In this document: piece by piece, positions 22,200-32,534 of the stretch
Position numbering within the stretch: position 1 is the first letter of the stretch
How the letters are laid out: every line of letters begins with the position of its first letter
Source: Rebecca billardiae RCC1528
Lineage: Eukaryota > Haptophyta
Assembly: GCA_965240325.2 (NCBI GenBank)
Contig: OZ251225.1
Span: 558,001-622,000, forward strand
Direction: 5' to 3'
Length of the DNA stretch: 64,000 bases
Notes under the pieces: generated by a model
What the model was told of the DNA's origin: nothing
Databases searched by the model: none
What the model saw: only the letters and a program-made list of their open reading frames with translations
Translations under genes and position numbers: made by a program

Positions 22200-24019
22200 T
22201 TAGCTGGGCAGCGCCCCCATCGACGTCGCGCTCGCCTGCAGCTCGGCAAGGATCGCGTCGGCGTTGGGCGTGTCGAGCCGGAGGTCCGCGAGGGAGAAGT
22301 TGATGCGGTCAAACGCGAGCGCGAGGGCGTCCTTGGTCATCACCGGATCGGTGCCGGTGGTCAGGTCGACGCAGAGATCGAGCGCGAGCTGCCGGTCGGT
22401 CGCGCTGCCCTCGACCGCGCGCCGGATCAGCTTCTTGCCGAACTCGTGGTGGTAGGCGGGGACCGCGAGCTCCGAGAGCGCTCGTTGCGCCTCTGCACGA
22501 TCTCGGCTCACCTGCGCGCGCGCGGCACGCGCGCAGCGGGGTGCGCGGCTTTGGTGAGCGGTGGGCGCGTGCGGGCAGGCGGCGCTGGCGCGGAACAGGG
22601 CGGCAGGCGCACGAAGGCGGCGGCGCGCGGCGCGCAGCTCGCGCGCGCACGTAGAACTCGTCGACGATGTCGCCGAACATGGCCTTGATCTCCTCGACGC
22701 TCGCGTTGGCCGCGACGGCGCGCGGGCCCCAGACGCGCGCCATGCGCGCGCCCGAGTGGCCCATGGCGAGCAGGGCCTTGGCGTGCTGCAGCGAGGCGTA
22801 CGCCGCGTCGTCCTCCTTATACGGCCCCGTGCGCAGCGCCTGCTGCACGAACGAGATCGCGAGCACGTCGTCCGACACCGCGCGCGCGACGAAGTTGCCC
22901 AGCAGCCGCGGCGCGAGTGGCACATCGAGCGAGAGGTCCGCAACCTCCTCGATCAGCGCCTCGAACCCGCGCGCGATCTCCGCGGCGGGGAGCGCCGAGC
23001 CGTAGAGCGCGGAGATCATGCGCGAGATGGCCTCGCACTCCTTCGGCCCGCGCTGGATCGCGACGCGCACGCCGCGCTTCACCACCTCGTGCCGCAGCGG
23101 CAGGTGTACGTGGCCCTCGCGCAGCCGGCGGGCGACCTCGCCGACGTCGGCGGCCTGCGGCGCGCGGCCGGGCGGCGCGTGCTGCGCGTGAGCGCGAGGC
23201 CGCGCGCGAGCGCGGGCGGCGCGGCGCGCGCACCTGCAGGTACTCCGCGACGAGCGACTCGATGTTCTTCTTCACCGCATCGAGCGGCACGGAGAGCGAC
23301 TCGGAGGGCGCGGCGATGGCCGTGCCGTCGCGCAGCCGCTTGGCCGCGTCCTCGAGCACGCCGCTGGCCACCTCGACCGCCTCCTTCGAGAGCTTGACGT
23401 TGAGCGGCGGCGGCTCGAGGATGAAGGTGGGCGTGAGGCAGCCGTCGAGCACCGCGTCCGCGAGGAAGTGCGCGAGCATCCCGTCCGCCGACGGGCAGTC
23501 GAGCATCAGGTCGGTCACGGACTCCAGCAGCGAGATGAACGCCTCAAACACCTGCGACGACGAGACGACGCGGCGCACGTGCAGCGAGGAGACGAGGACG
23601 GCGACCATCTCGCGCTCGCGGTCGGTGCGCTCGAGCGAGAGGATGATCGCGCGGCGGACGAGCTGGTCGTGTTGCCGCGGCATCTTGAGCTCCTCCAGCT
23701 GGCGGATCACTTCCATCACGTCCGCCGAGTCAAAGTACTCGAGCACGAGCTCGTTCACCTTGGCCTTGAACTCCTCGAGGGTGGCCGGCGGCTGCGTGTG
23801 CAGCGGGTTGGTCGCGTTGAACTTGGTCAGGTGCTCCGACGCCTTCACCACCTCGTCCGGAATCGGCAGTGGCCCGTTGCCGTTCCACTCGACAGTGTAC
23901 TTGGCCGACGCGACCTGCTCGCCCGAGCCGGCGGTCGGCGCGGAGGGCAGCTCGTCGCTGCCGCTCGGGCCGGGCGTGCCATCAAGGAACTGGGCGAGGG
24001 GTATCGCCTTGCCCGCCAT
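22200..24019 (-). CDS. Triple-MA3-domain protein (PDCD4/MRF-like translation regulator)
   Basis: Three exons, complement(22200..22511, 22651..23154, 23234..24019), 533 aa. Three MA3 domains are visible at residues about 85-200 (LVLEYFDSADVMEVIRQLEE, later LMLDCPSADGMLAHFLADAV), 248-362 (DVGEVARRLREG, then DLSLDVPLAPRLLGNFVARA) and 415-533 (YHHEFGKKLIRRAVEG, then LADLRLDTPNADAIL). MA3 domains bind eIF4A; metazoan PDCD4 has two and plant MRF proteins four, so a three-domain version is intermediate. Both phase-0 introns (79 and 139 bp) fall inside domains and splicing restores them: EYLQ-AADVGEV and DEFY-VSRDRAE. ATG 24019 is preferred over the in-frame ATG 24145 because a CCAAT box (24142-24146) lies just upstream. 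Expected role: cytosolic control of translation initiation. Confidence 0.88.
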
Positions 24020-24337
24020 CGGCCGTGCGAGTGCTCGCGCAGGCGCGAGCGCAGGGCAGGCGCGCGACGCGGCTGGCGGCGGCGCGCGAAAGGAGTTGGT
24101 GACCGGAGGCCGCGAGGCCGGGCTGGTCAATGTGCTCTCAGCCAATCAGCGAGCCGGCCTGCGCCGCCATTCCTACAAGTAGTTCCGGCAACGGCTTCCT
24201 GGAAAGCTTTGGGCGGCTCAGTCAGGCGCTCAGCTAGTTTGTGTCCACCATCGTGATCTTGTCGCGATCGGTTTCAGCGCCAGCAGTTTGCCTGCAGCCG
24301 GCCCCACCACGCGGCGAGGCAGGCTGGCTGAGCGAAG
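24020..24337. promoter_or_regulatory. Bidirectional promoter with CCAAT box
   Basis: 318 bp between the divergent MA3 and thioredoxin-like genes. GCCAATCAG at 24141-24149 is a good CCAAT (NF-Y-type) element. The promoter role is inferred from gene geometry. Confidence 0.5.
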
Positions 24338-25012
24338 ATGGTGAAGGCCGAAAACATCATCCAGCACAAGCTGGAGACGCTCACCGAGTGGGAGGCGCAC
24401 ACCGAGCAGAACGCCCCGAAGGACTGGCTCTACGGTGCGCCCGCGCGCGCGCGCGCGTGCGCGCGCGCACTCGCAACGCTCTCAGCTCACGCGCATCGAG
24501 CCATCCGCGCCACACGTGCGATCCAGTCGTGGAGATCTATGCGACGTGGTGCGGGCCAACCGAGGCGATTCAGTCTACACTCAAGCGCCTGTACACGGAA
24601 TACCTCGGCCGCCGGCTCAAGTTCTTGCTGGTGCGTGCGCGCCGATGCTGCGTGGCATGCGATCAACGCGCGTGCCGTGAAGCTGATCGGCTCGTGCCCC
24701 ACCTTGTGCACAGGTGAACGCGGAGATCTCAGACTCGCTGGAGAAGTACAGGCTGTGCTCGCGACCCACCTTCATGCTCTTCAAGGTGCGCCCCGCCTGC
24801 GAACGCGCCCGCGCGCTGGCTTGCGCGGCGGGCTGAGCCGCCTGCACCCGTCGGCGCGCGCTGCCGATGCGCAGAACGGAGAGCTGCTGGAAACCATCGA
24901 CGGCGTGAACACGCCCTTGTTGAAAAAGCACATCGCGGACCACTTGACAGACGGCATCATCGACGACGACGAGGCGGATGCGGCTGCGGAGGGCGAGGAC
25001 GAGGAAGACTAG
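24338..25012 (+). CDS. Thioredoxin-like protein of the axonemal dynein LC/NME8 type
   Basis: Four exons, join(24338..24434, 24527..24630, 24714..24785, 24875..25012), 136 aa. Splicing yields a compact thioredoxin fold: VVEIYATWCGPTEA (active site Cys41), LEKYRLCSRPTFMLFK with the cis-proline, and NGELLETIDGVNTPLLKKHI, then an acidic tail (DDDEADAAAEGEDEED). The pattern SLEKY-x-PTF and GVNTPLL is that of ciliary thioredoxins: outer-arm dynein light chains LC3/LC5 and the TXNDC3/NME8 N-terminal domain. The second active-site cysteine is replaced by Thr44 (WCGPT), so it can form mixed disulfides but not act as a dithiol reductase. The three introns are 92, 83 and 89 bp, all GTGCG to CAG. A flagellar role is inferred from family resemblance. 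Confidence 0.87.
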   Translation: MVKAENIIQHKLETLTEWEAHTEQNAPKDWLYGAPARARACARALATLSAHAHRAIRATRAIQSWRSMRRGAGQPRRFSLHSSACTRNTSAAGSSSCWCVRADAAWHAINARAVKLIGSCPTLCTGERGDLRLAGEVQAVLATHLHALQGAPRLRTRPRAGLRGGLSRLHPSARAADAQNGELLETIDGVNTPLLKKHIADHLTDGIIDDDEADAAAEGEDEED

Positions 25013-26189
25013 CGTCTGATGCCGGATCCCAGCGCCAAGCCCGCAGGCAGCGCCTGCCGGCCTGTTGCCTGTCGGTCGAGCATGCGAGCAGCGCAAGCCT
25101 TGGGCTTTGTCCTTGGCAACCGACGAGGCATCCGTGGCGTAGGCTCTGGACGCAGACGGAGGCCTGAGGCGCCGCTACCGTCGGTGGGGCCTGACGCAGG
25201 CGTAAGCCCCGCGCCCGTCACAGCAGCGCCTGTGCAGTGTGCCGATCGCGATTCGCGGGACTAACGGCACTCGGCAGAGTCAGAGTTAGAGTCACCGGCA
25301 GGGCAATGCTGAGTGAAGTCGTCACTGACTCAGCCTGACAGCAGTAGCTCTCGTCATCAGTATATTATACTAAGTGATGAGTATATCGCGATATATATAT
25401 ATATTATAATACTTATCGTCAAGCAGTCTGACAAACCGGTGGAAAACCCGTTTGCCGACTAAGCTAAATCGGCTTGCGCAAGCCGATTTAGCTCATGCAG
25501 TCGGCAAACGGGTTTTCCACCGGTTTGTCACAGTCATCAGCGTCTTATAACGCTTATTATAATAATATATATAGAGCAGTCCCGCGATTCGTCTGTGCTG
25601 GCTGTGCTGACTCGTCGTGTAACTCGGCCTAGCAGTGTAACTGCTAGCTCATCTGAGTACGACTATATACAGTCACAGACGGTAAACGCGGACACGGTGC
25701 CACACCTGAGTCCTGACTCAGGACACCGCCCGTCGGCGCCGTCGGCACGGCCGTTACCAGCATTATCAGTGACTCGGCACGCGCCGATGTGCCACGCGTC
25801 ATCCGGGGGCCGCGGGGGCCGCGCACAGCAGCCGCGCACCGTCTAGCTGGCTCTGAGGCCGTTCGTGGCTCACTGGCTCAGAGCCAGAGCACTGAGTGAC
25901 TGAGTGCAGAGCAGGCCTGCAGGGCCTCTCAGTCTGCTCAGAGGGGCAGAGGGCCCTCGTCCGGTCTCCGGCCCTGCGGCGAGTGCGGCCTGCGGCCCCG
26001 GCCGCGGCTGGCGGCGGGCCTAGCGCTGCGGCCTGCGCCACGGGCACGGTCGGACGGGCGCGTCGGCGTCAGCGCGGCCGCGGGTTACATCAAATAATAT
26101 TTAATAAATGTATAGTCAATATATCATAATAAGTATACATATGATTATATCGTCATCATGAAATCAATATGTGAATATATCGGGATTAT
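25013..26189. other. Convergent intergenic region with a MITE
   Basis: About 1.2 kb between the 3' ends of two genes. Apart from the foldback element at 25429-25530 and AT-rich runs around 25360-25410, 25545-25575 and 26085-26150, nothing is recognised. Confidence 0.5.
25429..25530. mobile_element. Foldback MITE with 5-bp target duplication
   Basis: A 102-bp element. Terminal arms of 32 bp (25429-25460, starting TGACAAACCGGTGG) are perfect reverse complements of 25499-25530. Inside lies a second perfect 32-bp palindrome (25462-25493, centre CTTGCGCAAG). The element is flanked by CAGTC on both sides (25424-25428 and 25531-25535), as expected for a transposition-generated duplication. There is no coding capacity, so it would need a transposase in trans. 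The perfect arms imply a recent insertion. Confidence 0.85.
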
Positions 26190-29100
26190 CTATCGGGTCA
26201 GGAGCGAGCTCGGGGCCGCGCCCAGGTGCGAATCGACGTGCGGCGCGTTGAGCCGCTTCACGCGCGCGCGGAGGGCGGCGAGCGCGTGCAGCTGTGCGCG
26301 TGTGCGCACCACCTCGGCGGCGACGGCGACCGAGCCGGGCTCGCATGCTGGTAGGCGCGCGGCGCGGGTGGGCGTGGCGAGGGCGCGCGGCACGCAGAGG
26401 GGTGCGCGGAAGTGAGCCCGTGGCGCAGGCCGAGCGCTGAGCGCACTCGCCTCTGCGGAGCGCGTGTGCGGCGCAGGGCGCGCACGCCCCGGGCAGGGCT
26501 CGCGGCCGCGCGCGCTCACCTCCGAGCGCAGCCGCCATTGCGTCGGTGGCGCCGCCATGGCTGGCGCTGTCCGCCGGCGCGCGCGCGAGCGCGTCCGTGA
26601 GCGCACTCAGTGCGCGCCCCACATCCCCAAGCCCGTGCGCAGCCCCCGCGCCCGTGCGCTCCTCGCTCAGCGCCGTGTGTGCTCGCAGCGGCGCGAGGAC
26701 GCGCCCCTCTGCCGGCGGCGGAGGCGGAGCGCGCGCGGCTGCGCTCTCGTGCAACCGTGAGCGCAACGCGCCCATCACCTGCGCACGCGCGCGTGGGCGG
26801 GCAGCGTGCGGCGGCGGGATGCGTGGGCGACGTGCGCAGCGGGTGCGCTCGGCGCGGCAGCCACGCACGCGTGCGCAGCAGCTCGCACGGCACGCAACAC
26901 CACGCTCACGCACACGCACACGCACACGCACACGCACACACGCGCGCGCGCGCGCACCTGCTCATGTCTGTCCAGCGCCGCGCGCAGCACGGGCGGCACC
27001 GGCCACGGCTGCGTGCCGGCCTCGGCCGCCTCGGCGGCGTCCGCCGCTCGGGGCTCGGCCACTCCCGCCGGCCGCGGCGGCGTGCCCGCGGGCGGCTCGG
27101 GCGGTAGCTCGTCCGTTTGACACGCCGCGTGCGTCACCAGCACGCGCGCCCCGCGCTCGATGACGACGACTGGATGGAATGGATGGCCCGCGCCGAGGGA
27201 GAGATTGGCGGCGCCGAGGACGGTGGGCAGGTCCGCGGCGGCGGCGGACGGCGGCACTGCCGCCGCCGCGCCGATCGAGCTGCCGCTGCCGGCGCTCGCG
27301 TCGGGGCGTGTCGGCGCGCGCGCCTGCGCGGCGCCGCCGGCAGCGCCCGCGCGTGGCTCAGCGTCGCGCTCGGCCTCAGCCGCCGCCGCCGCCATCGCCG
27401 CCAGCTCGGCGCCCAGCGCGGCGCTGTCCTTGCTCGCGCGGCGCGAGGCTCGGCGGCTGCCCGCCGAGACGGGCGGCGCCTCCGCCTCGTCCGCGGCGGC
27501 ACCGCCGGGCTGCGCGTCGCTCATGTCCGACGAGTACCCGCCGCCGCGGCCGCGCGAGCCGTCCGCGCCGCTCAGGGCGCTCGCCGTGTCGCTCACGTCC
27601 AGGTCGGCCATCGAGAGGATGCGCGCGCCGCCCAGCTGCATGCCCGGCGCGGCGAGGCGCGCGGAGCGCGGCGCGGCGGGCTCGGCGGGCGAGCTGGGTG
27701 CGCGCGACGCGGGCGTGGCGGGCCGAGCCGCCGCGCCCGCCCCGTCCTCACCCTCCTCGGAGGACGAGAGCTCGAGATCGTCGATGGAGCGCAGCAGCCC
27801 TGCCGCCTCGGACGCGGACGCGGTCGCTGCGCGCAGGCCCACCAGGCTGGTGAGCATGCCGCCGCCCTGCGCGGAGCGGGTGCCGCCGCTCGCGCCGCTG
27901 CTGCTCGCGCTCAGCCCGTGCGCGGCGGCGCCCGCCGGCGCCGCCGGCCGCTCGGGCTGCGGAGGCTGCGGCGCGCGCGGCGGCGACGGCTGCCACGGCG
28001 GTGGCGGCCGCGAGCTCGCGGCGGCGGCGGCGGCGGCGTGCGTGGGCGACGCGGGCGCCGACGGGACGGCCGACGGCGCGGCGCTTTGGTCGTCCTTGCC
28101 CTCGTCGTTGCCCTCGTCCGAGTCGGAGAGGTCGAGGTCGTCGAGGCTCAGCACGATGCCGCGAGACTCGACTGCGGACGGCCGCGCCGCCGCCGCCGCC
28201 ACCGCCGCCGTGGGCTTGAGCTGCGGCGAGCGCAGCGACGGGCGCGGCGCCGGCTGCGCGCCGCTCGGCGCGCCGTGCGGCGGAGTCGGCGGCGGCGGCG
28301 AGCGGCTGACTGACGAGAGCGCAGAGCCGGGCGAGCGCAGCGGCGGCGGCGCTGCCGCCGCGCCGAGCGCGATCGGCGTTGGCGGCTGCGCCCGCACCTG
28401 CTGCGCCCGCGCCGCCCGCGCCGCCTTCGCCGCCTCGATCTGCGCCTCGAGCCTCGCCACCTCCGCCTGTCTGGCCGCGCGCTGGGCCTCGACGCTCAGC
28501 GGGCGCGAGGAGCCCACCTCGGGCGCGGCCGGGGGCGAGCGCAGCGGCGGGGAGCGCGTGGGCGGCGCGGGCGGCGCGGGTGCGCTCGCTGGGCGCTGCG
28601 CGCCCGCGGCGGGCGGCGGGGCGCCGCCGAGCGTCGCCTCAGCGCCGCTGCTCGCCGGGCGGCGCAGCAGCCTCCGCGCGCGCTCGCGCTCATCGTCGGA
28701 GTCGTCCGTGAGGACGACGCTCTCGTCGGAGGGCGTGGGGGACGGGCTCAGAGCGCGGCGCGCCGTCGCGCCCGCGCGGCTTGCGCCCTTTGCCGTGCCC
28801 GTCGGCCGGCCGCCCGTGCCCGAGCCCGCGCCCGAGCCGGCCGCCGACGCGCCGGTGCCGGCGCCGGCGCCCCAGCCTGCTGTCGAGGCAGCCTTGGCCT
28901 GCTGCTTGTTGGCCTTGGCCTTCTTGCCGCCCGCGCCCTTCTTCTTGGGCTCCTTCTTGGATGGGGCGGCGCCGCTCGTGCCGCCCGCTGCGCCCGCCGG
29001 CGTCTTCACGCCGAGCGCGCTCAGCGCGCTCTTGGCGTGCGCCCAGCCCGCCTCGCCCGATCGCGGGTTGTCGCTTGCCCAGTTCCACGCCGCGCCGCCG

Positions 29101-29216
29101 CCACCAGTGCGCTTGCCCGCGGCGCCGCTCGACGTGCTGCCACGCGCGCCGACGGGCGGGCGAGACGGCCCGCCGAGCGCGTCGCTGCCGAAGAGGTCGG
29201 GCTTCTTCAACGGCAT
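26190..29216 (-). CDS. Large disordered protein with three DL-[DE]-[LV]-S motifs
   Basis: Three exons, complement(26190..26347, 26520..26778, 26958..29216), 891 aa. It begins MPLKKPDLFGSD and is dominated by Ala/Pro/Ser-rich disorder, with a Lys-rich patch (KKEPKKKGAGGKKAKANKQ), a short predicted coiled coil around EVARLEAQIEAAKAARAA and three acidic motifs: LSLDDLDLSDSDEG near residue 352, SIDDLELSSSEEGED near 474 and ILSMADLDVSD near 531. Then comes a more conserved-looking VVVIERGARVLVTHAACQTD and, after the introns, helical segments (VVRTRAQLHALAALRARVK). Intron 26779-26957 contains a CA/GT-type repeat; both introns end in CAG, and splicing replaces arginine-rich readthrough by balanced sequence. 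The layout faintly recalls the C19orf44/DUF4614 family, which I cannot confirm. Function unknown. It is divergent from the channel gene. Confidence 0.65.
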
Positions 29217-29496
29217 CCGGCTGGCGAGGAGCACGCTTGACCCCACCTTCAAAACCGTGCTGCCGCCATTCGTGCAGAGTCCTGACCTTCTGACAATGAT
29301 GAGGTGGTGCAAGATTTGATTTCGAGCCGGGTACGTAGGACCCGCACCGCGTATATCGGGGTATGTTGGAATGTATCGGAATTCGGAATGCATGCTGCGG
29401 TTATCTTGCCGCTTGCCCGCCCTTCCCGTACACCGGCAGGTGGGCGAGCAGCAGGCGTTGCGAGCGCCGCCTGCGCCGTCGCTCGCGCGCGCCAGC
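29217..29496. promoter_or_regulatory. Divergent promoter region
   Basis: 280 bp between the start codons of the disordered protein and the TRPM2-like gene. It is locally AT-richer (29300-29400). No defined box was identified. Confidence 0.45.
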
Positions 29497-32400
29497 ATGG
29501 GGGCGTCGGAGGACGAGGACGATGTCGAGATCCCGGACCCGTCTCTCGACCGCTACCTGCGCGTGTGCAACATGCGCTTCGCCGCCGTGCGCAACTCGGG
29601 CGAGCTGCGCGAGCCGTCCAAGGTGGCGGTCGTGGACATCTCGGACGAGTCGAAGCAGGAGGCGCTGGCGAAGCGGCTCGCGACGCTGCTCGACGACGAC
29701 TGGAAGGTGGACGAGTACTTTGGCAAGCCCACCGTGTGCATCCTCATCACGGGCGGCGCGCAGGACTTCCGCATGCTCCCGCGCGTCGAGCGCGTGTTCC
29801 GCGAGGGCCTCGTGCGCGCGGCGCAGATCACGAACGCGTGGGTGTTCACGGGCGGCTCGGCGAGCGGCGTGATGAAGCACGTGGGCCAGGCGCTCGCGCC
29901 CCACCCGGACGTGCCGTGCATCGGCATGCCGCTCTACGGCAACGTCGTGGGCAACGACCAGATCGAGATCAAGCTGGGCGAGCTGCCGGCGCGCGAGCCG
30001 GACGAGCGGCCGTCCGAGCTCGTGGCGGACGAGTACGACACGGTGGACTACGTGTACTCGGAGGAGCTCAACTCGAAGGACTCGGCGGCGCTCGAGCCGC
30101 ACCACTCGCACTTCATCCTCGTGGACACGGGCAAGCGCGGCTCGTCCGCGTGGGGCGGCGAGATCGAGTTTGGGCTGCTCACGCAGCTCGCGTACTGCGA
30201 GCTCGAGGCGCTGCCGGCGGTGATGCTCGTGGTGCAGGGCGGGCCGAACACGCTGAAGATGGTGGTGTCGGCGGTGAAGCGCGACGTGCCCGTCGTCGTC
30301 GTCGCGAGCTCGGGCGGCGCGGCCACCGCCATCCGCGACTTCCTCACGCGTACGGGCGCGGAGGAGGAGGCGATCGGCGAGGCGGAGGCGCGCTTCATCG
30401 ACGCGGAGGCGGAGGAGGCGCGCGCGCGGCAGGCGGTGGCGGACTCGGCGGGGCTGCCCGTCGCGGACCGCGTGGAGCGGCGGCGCGCGCTGCGCCAGGC
30501 GCGCCAGCGCCGCGAGCGCGCCTCGCAGGTCCTCCTCGCCCTCGAGCGCCGGCTGCTCGCCAAGACGGCCGGCATGGCTTCGTTTGGCTCCAAGGTTGCC
30601 GAGCTGCGCGCGCTCAAGGCGCGCGCGGGGCTGATCCAGCTGTTCGAGCTCGACCCGTCGTCGACGGCGGACATCTCGCAGAGCATCCTCGCGGGCGTGC
30701 GCCGCTCGCCCCGCCTGCCGCCCGAGAAGCTCCTCGAGCTCGCCATCGTGTGGAACAATCTCGAGATGATCTCGGAGGTGCTCACGGGCCACGACGCGCG
30801 CGGCAAGGCGGGCAGCGTCGAGCGCGCGCGCTCGAGCCGCACGCTCTCGCGCGCGAGTGCGTCGAGCGCGGAGGTGCTGGAGCAGAAGCGGCGCGCGATG
30901 TGCAAGGCGCTGCAGCTCGCGCTCGAGATGCAGCGCACCGACGTCGTCACCATGCTCCTCTCCAACGGCGCAGACATCAACTCGGTCGCGCTCTCACGTC
31001 TGTACGGGCAGCGAGAGAAGAACCCGTTTCGACTCTTCGCGTACCTGCAGCAGCGCGCGCGGCGCGCGCACGAGGAGCTGGCGGGCGGCGGGCGCGCGGG
31101 CGCGAACGGCCGGCTGCCGCGCGGCGCCTCGCGCGGCGTCGGCCACGGCAGCGGCTCCGCCGCCGAGGCAGGCCGCGCGGGCGGCGCGCGGCGCGCGGCG
31201 CGCGTCGACTCGTCCATCCTCAGGCAGGACGAGGTGGCGGCCCTCGTGGCGGAGGAGCGGGTGTTCCTCTCGGACCGCGTGTTCAAGCCGTTCATCGAGA
31301 TCTTCCTGGAGCCCGAGTTCCACCGCACCGACTTCTCGCCCGCCGCGCGCAGGCCCGCGGCCGCCGGCCCGGGCGGCGGCGGCGGCGGCAGCCCGAGTGC
31401 GAGCGGCGCGCGCGCGGCGGCAGACGCGCAGGCGGAGGCGGACCGCGCGGCCGCCGCCGCCGCCGCCGCGAGCGGGACGCCGCCGCCGACGCCGCCGCTG
31501 GGCGCGCCGGCGCGCGGCTTCGCGCCGGCGCGCGGCGCGTCGGGCGCCGCCCCCGCGCTGCGCGCCGGCTGGCGCAAGCCCGCCACCGAGCCCGCGGCGG
31601 GCGAGTCGGGCGGCCTGGCCGGCTTCCCCGCCGGCACGCGCATCGAGGACGTCTTCTGGTGGGCGGTGCTGATGGGCGACATGGAGCTGGCGACCGTGCT
31701 GTGGCGGTTCTCGAAGCAGCACCTGCGGCTGGCGCTGCTCGCGGCGGAGGTGCTCGAGAACATGATGACGCGCTCCGCGCAGGGCCAGAAGCACCGCGAC
31801 GACATCGAGCCGATGAAGGGGCGGTGGCAGCAGGTGGCGCTGGACGTGTTGGAGCACGTGCAGCCGACCGCCAAGGACAAGCGCACCGTGTTCGAGGTGG
31901 CGGAGGAGGTGCTGGTGCACCCGGTGGCGGGGCACACGGCGATCGACCTGGCGATGGCGCTCGGTGCCAAGTCGTTCACCGCGCACCGCTACTGCCAGCT
32001 CATCATGAGCCGCCGCTGGACCGGCCACTCCCGCTCGGGGCGGCGCGCGCGGCTGCGGCTCGAGGACGACACGGCGCCTCACTGGAAGGTGGTGCTCAAG
32101 CTGCTGCTGCCCTGGTTCTGGGTGGAGGACGTGCTGGACTACTTCGGGCTGCCGTGGGTGGCGAAGGTGGTGGAGAACGCGCACCCGCGCCGCGCGCGCC
32201 GCGACTCCGTCGCACCCGCCCACCCTGCGCAGCACGACGAGCCCGCCCGCGCGGGCTGGTGGCACGTGTACACGATTCCGGTCGTCAAGTTCTGGAGCCG
32301 CACGCTCGTGACGCACGTCGGGCTCACGCTCATCTCGCTCGGGCTGATCGCGGGGACGTGGATCACCGAGCCGCAGTCGCTCTCGCGCTGGCCGCGCGAC

Positions 32401-32497
32401 GTGCTGCAGGCCGTGCTCGAGGTGCTGTACCTCTTCTGGGTGCTGGGCTACGCGCTCGACTGGGCGGAGGTGCACGCGCGACGCCTGCTGCCGCCGA

Positions 32498-32534
<37 letters not shown>

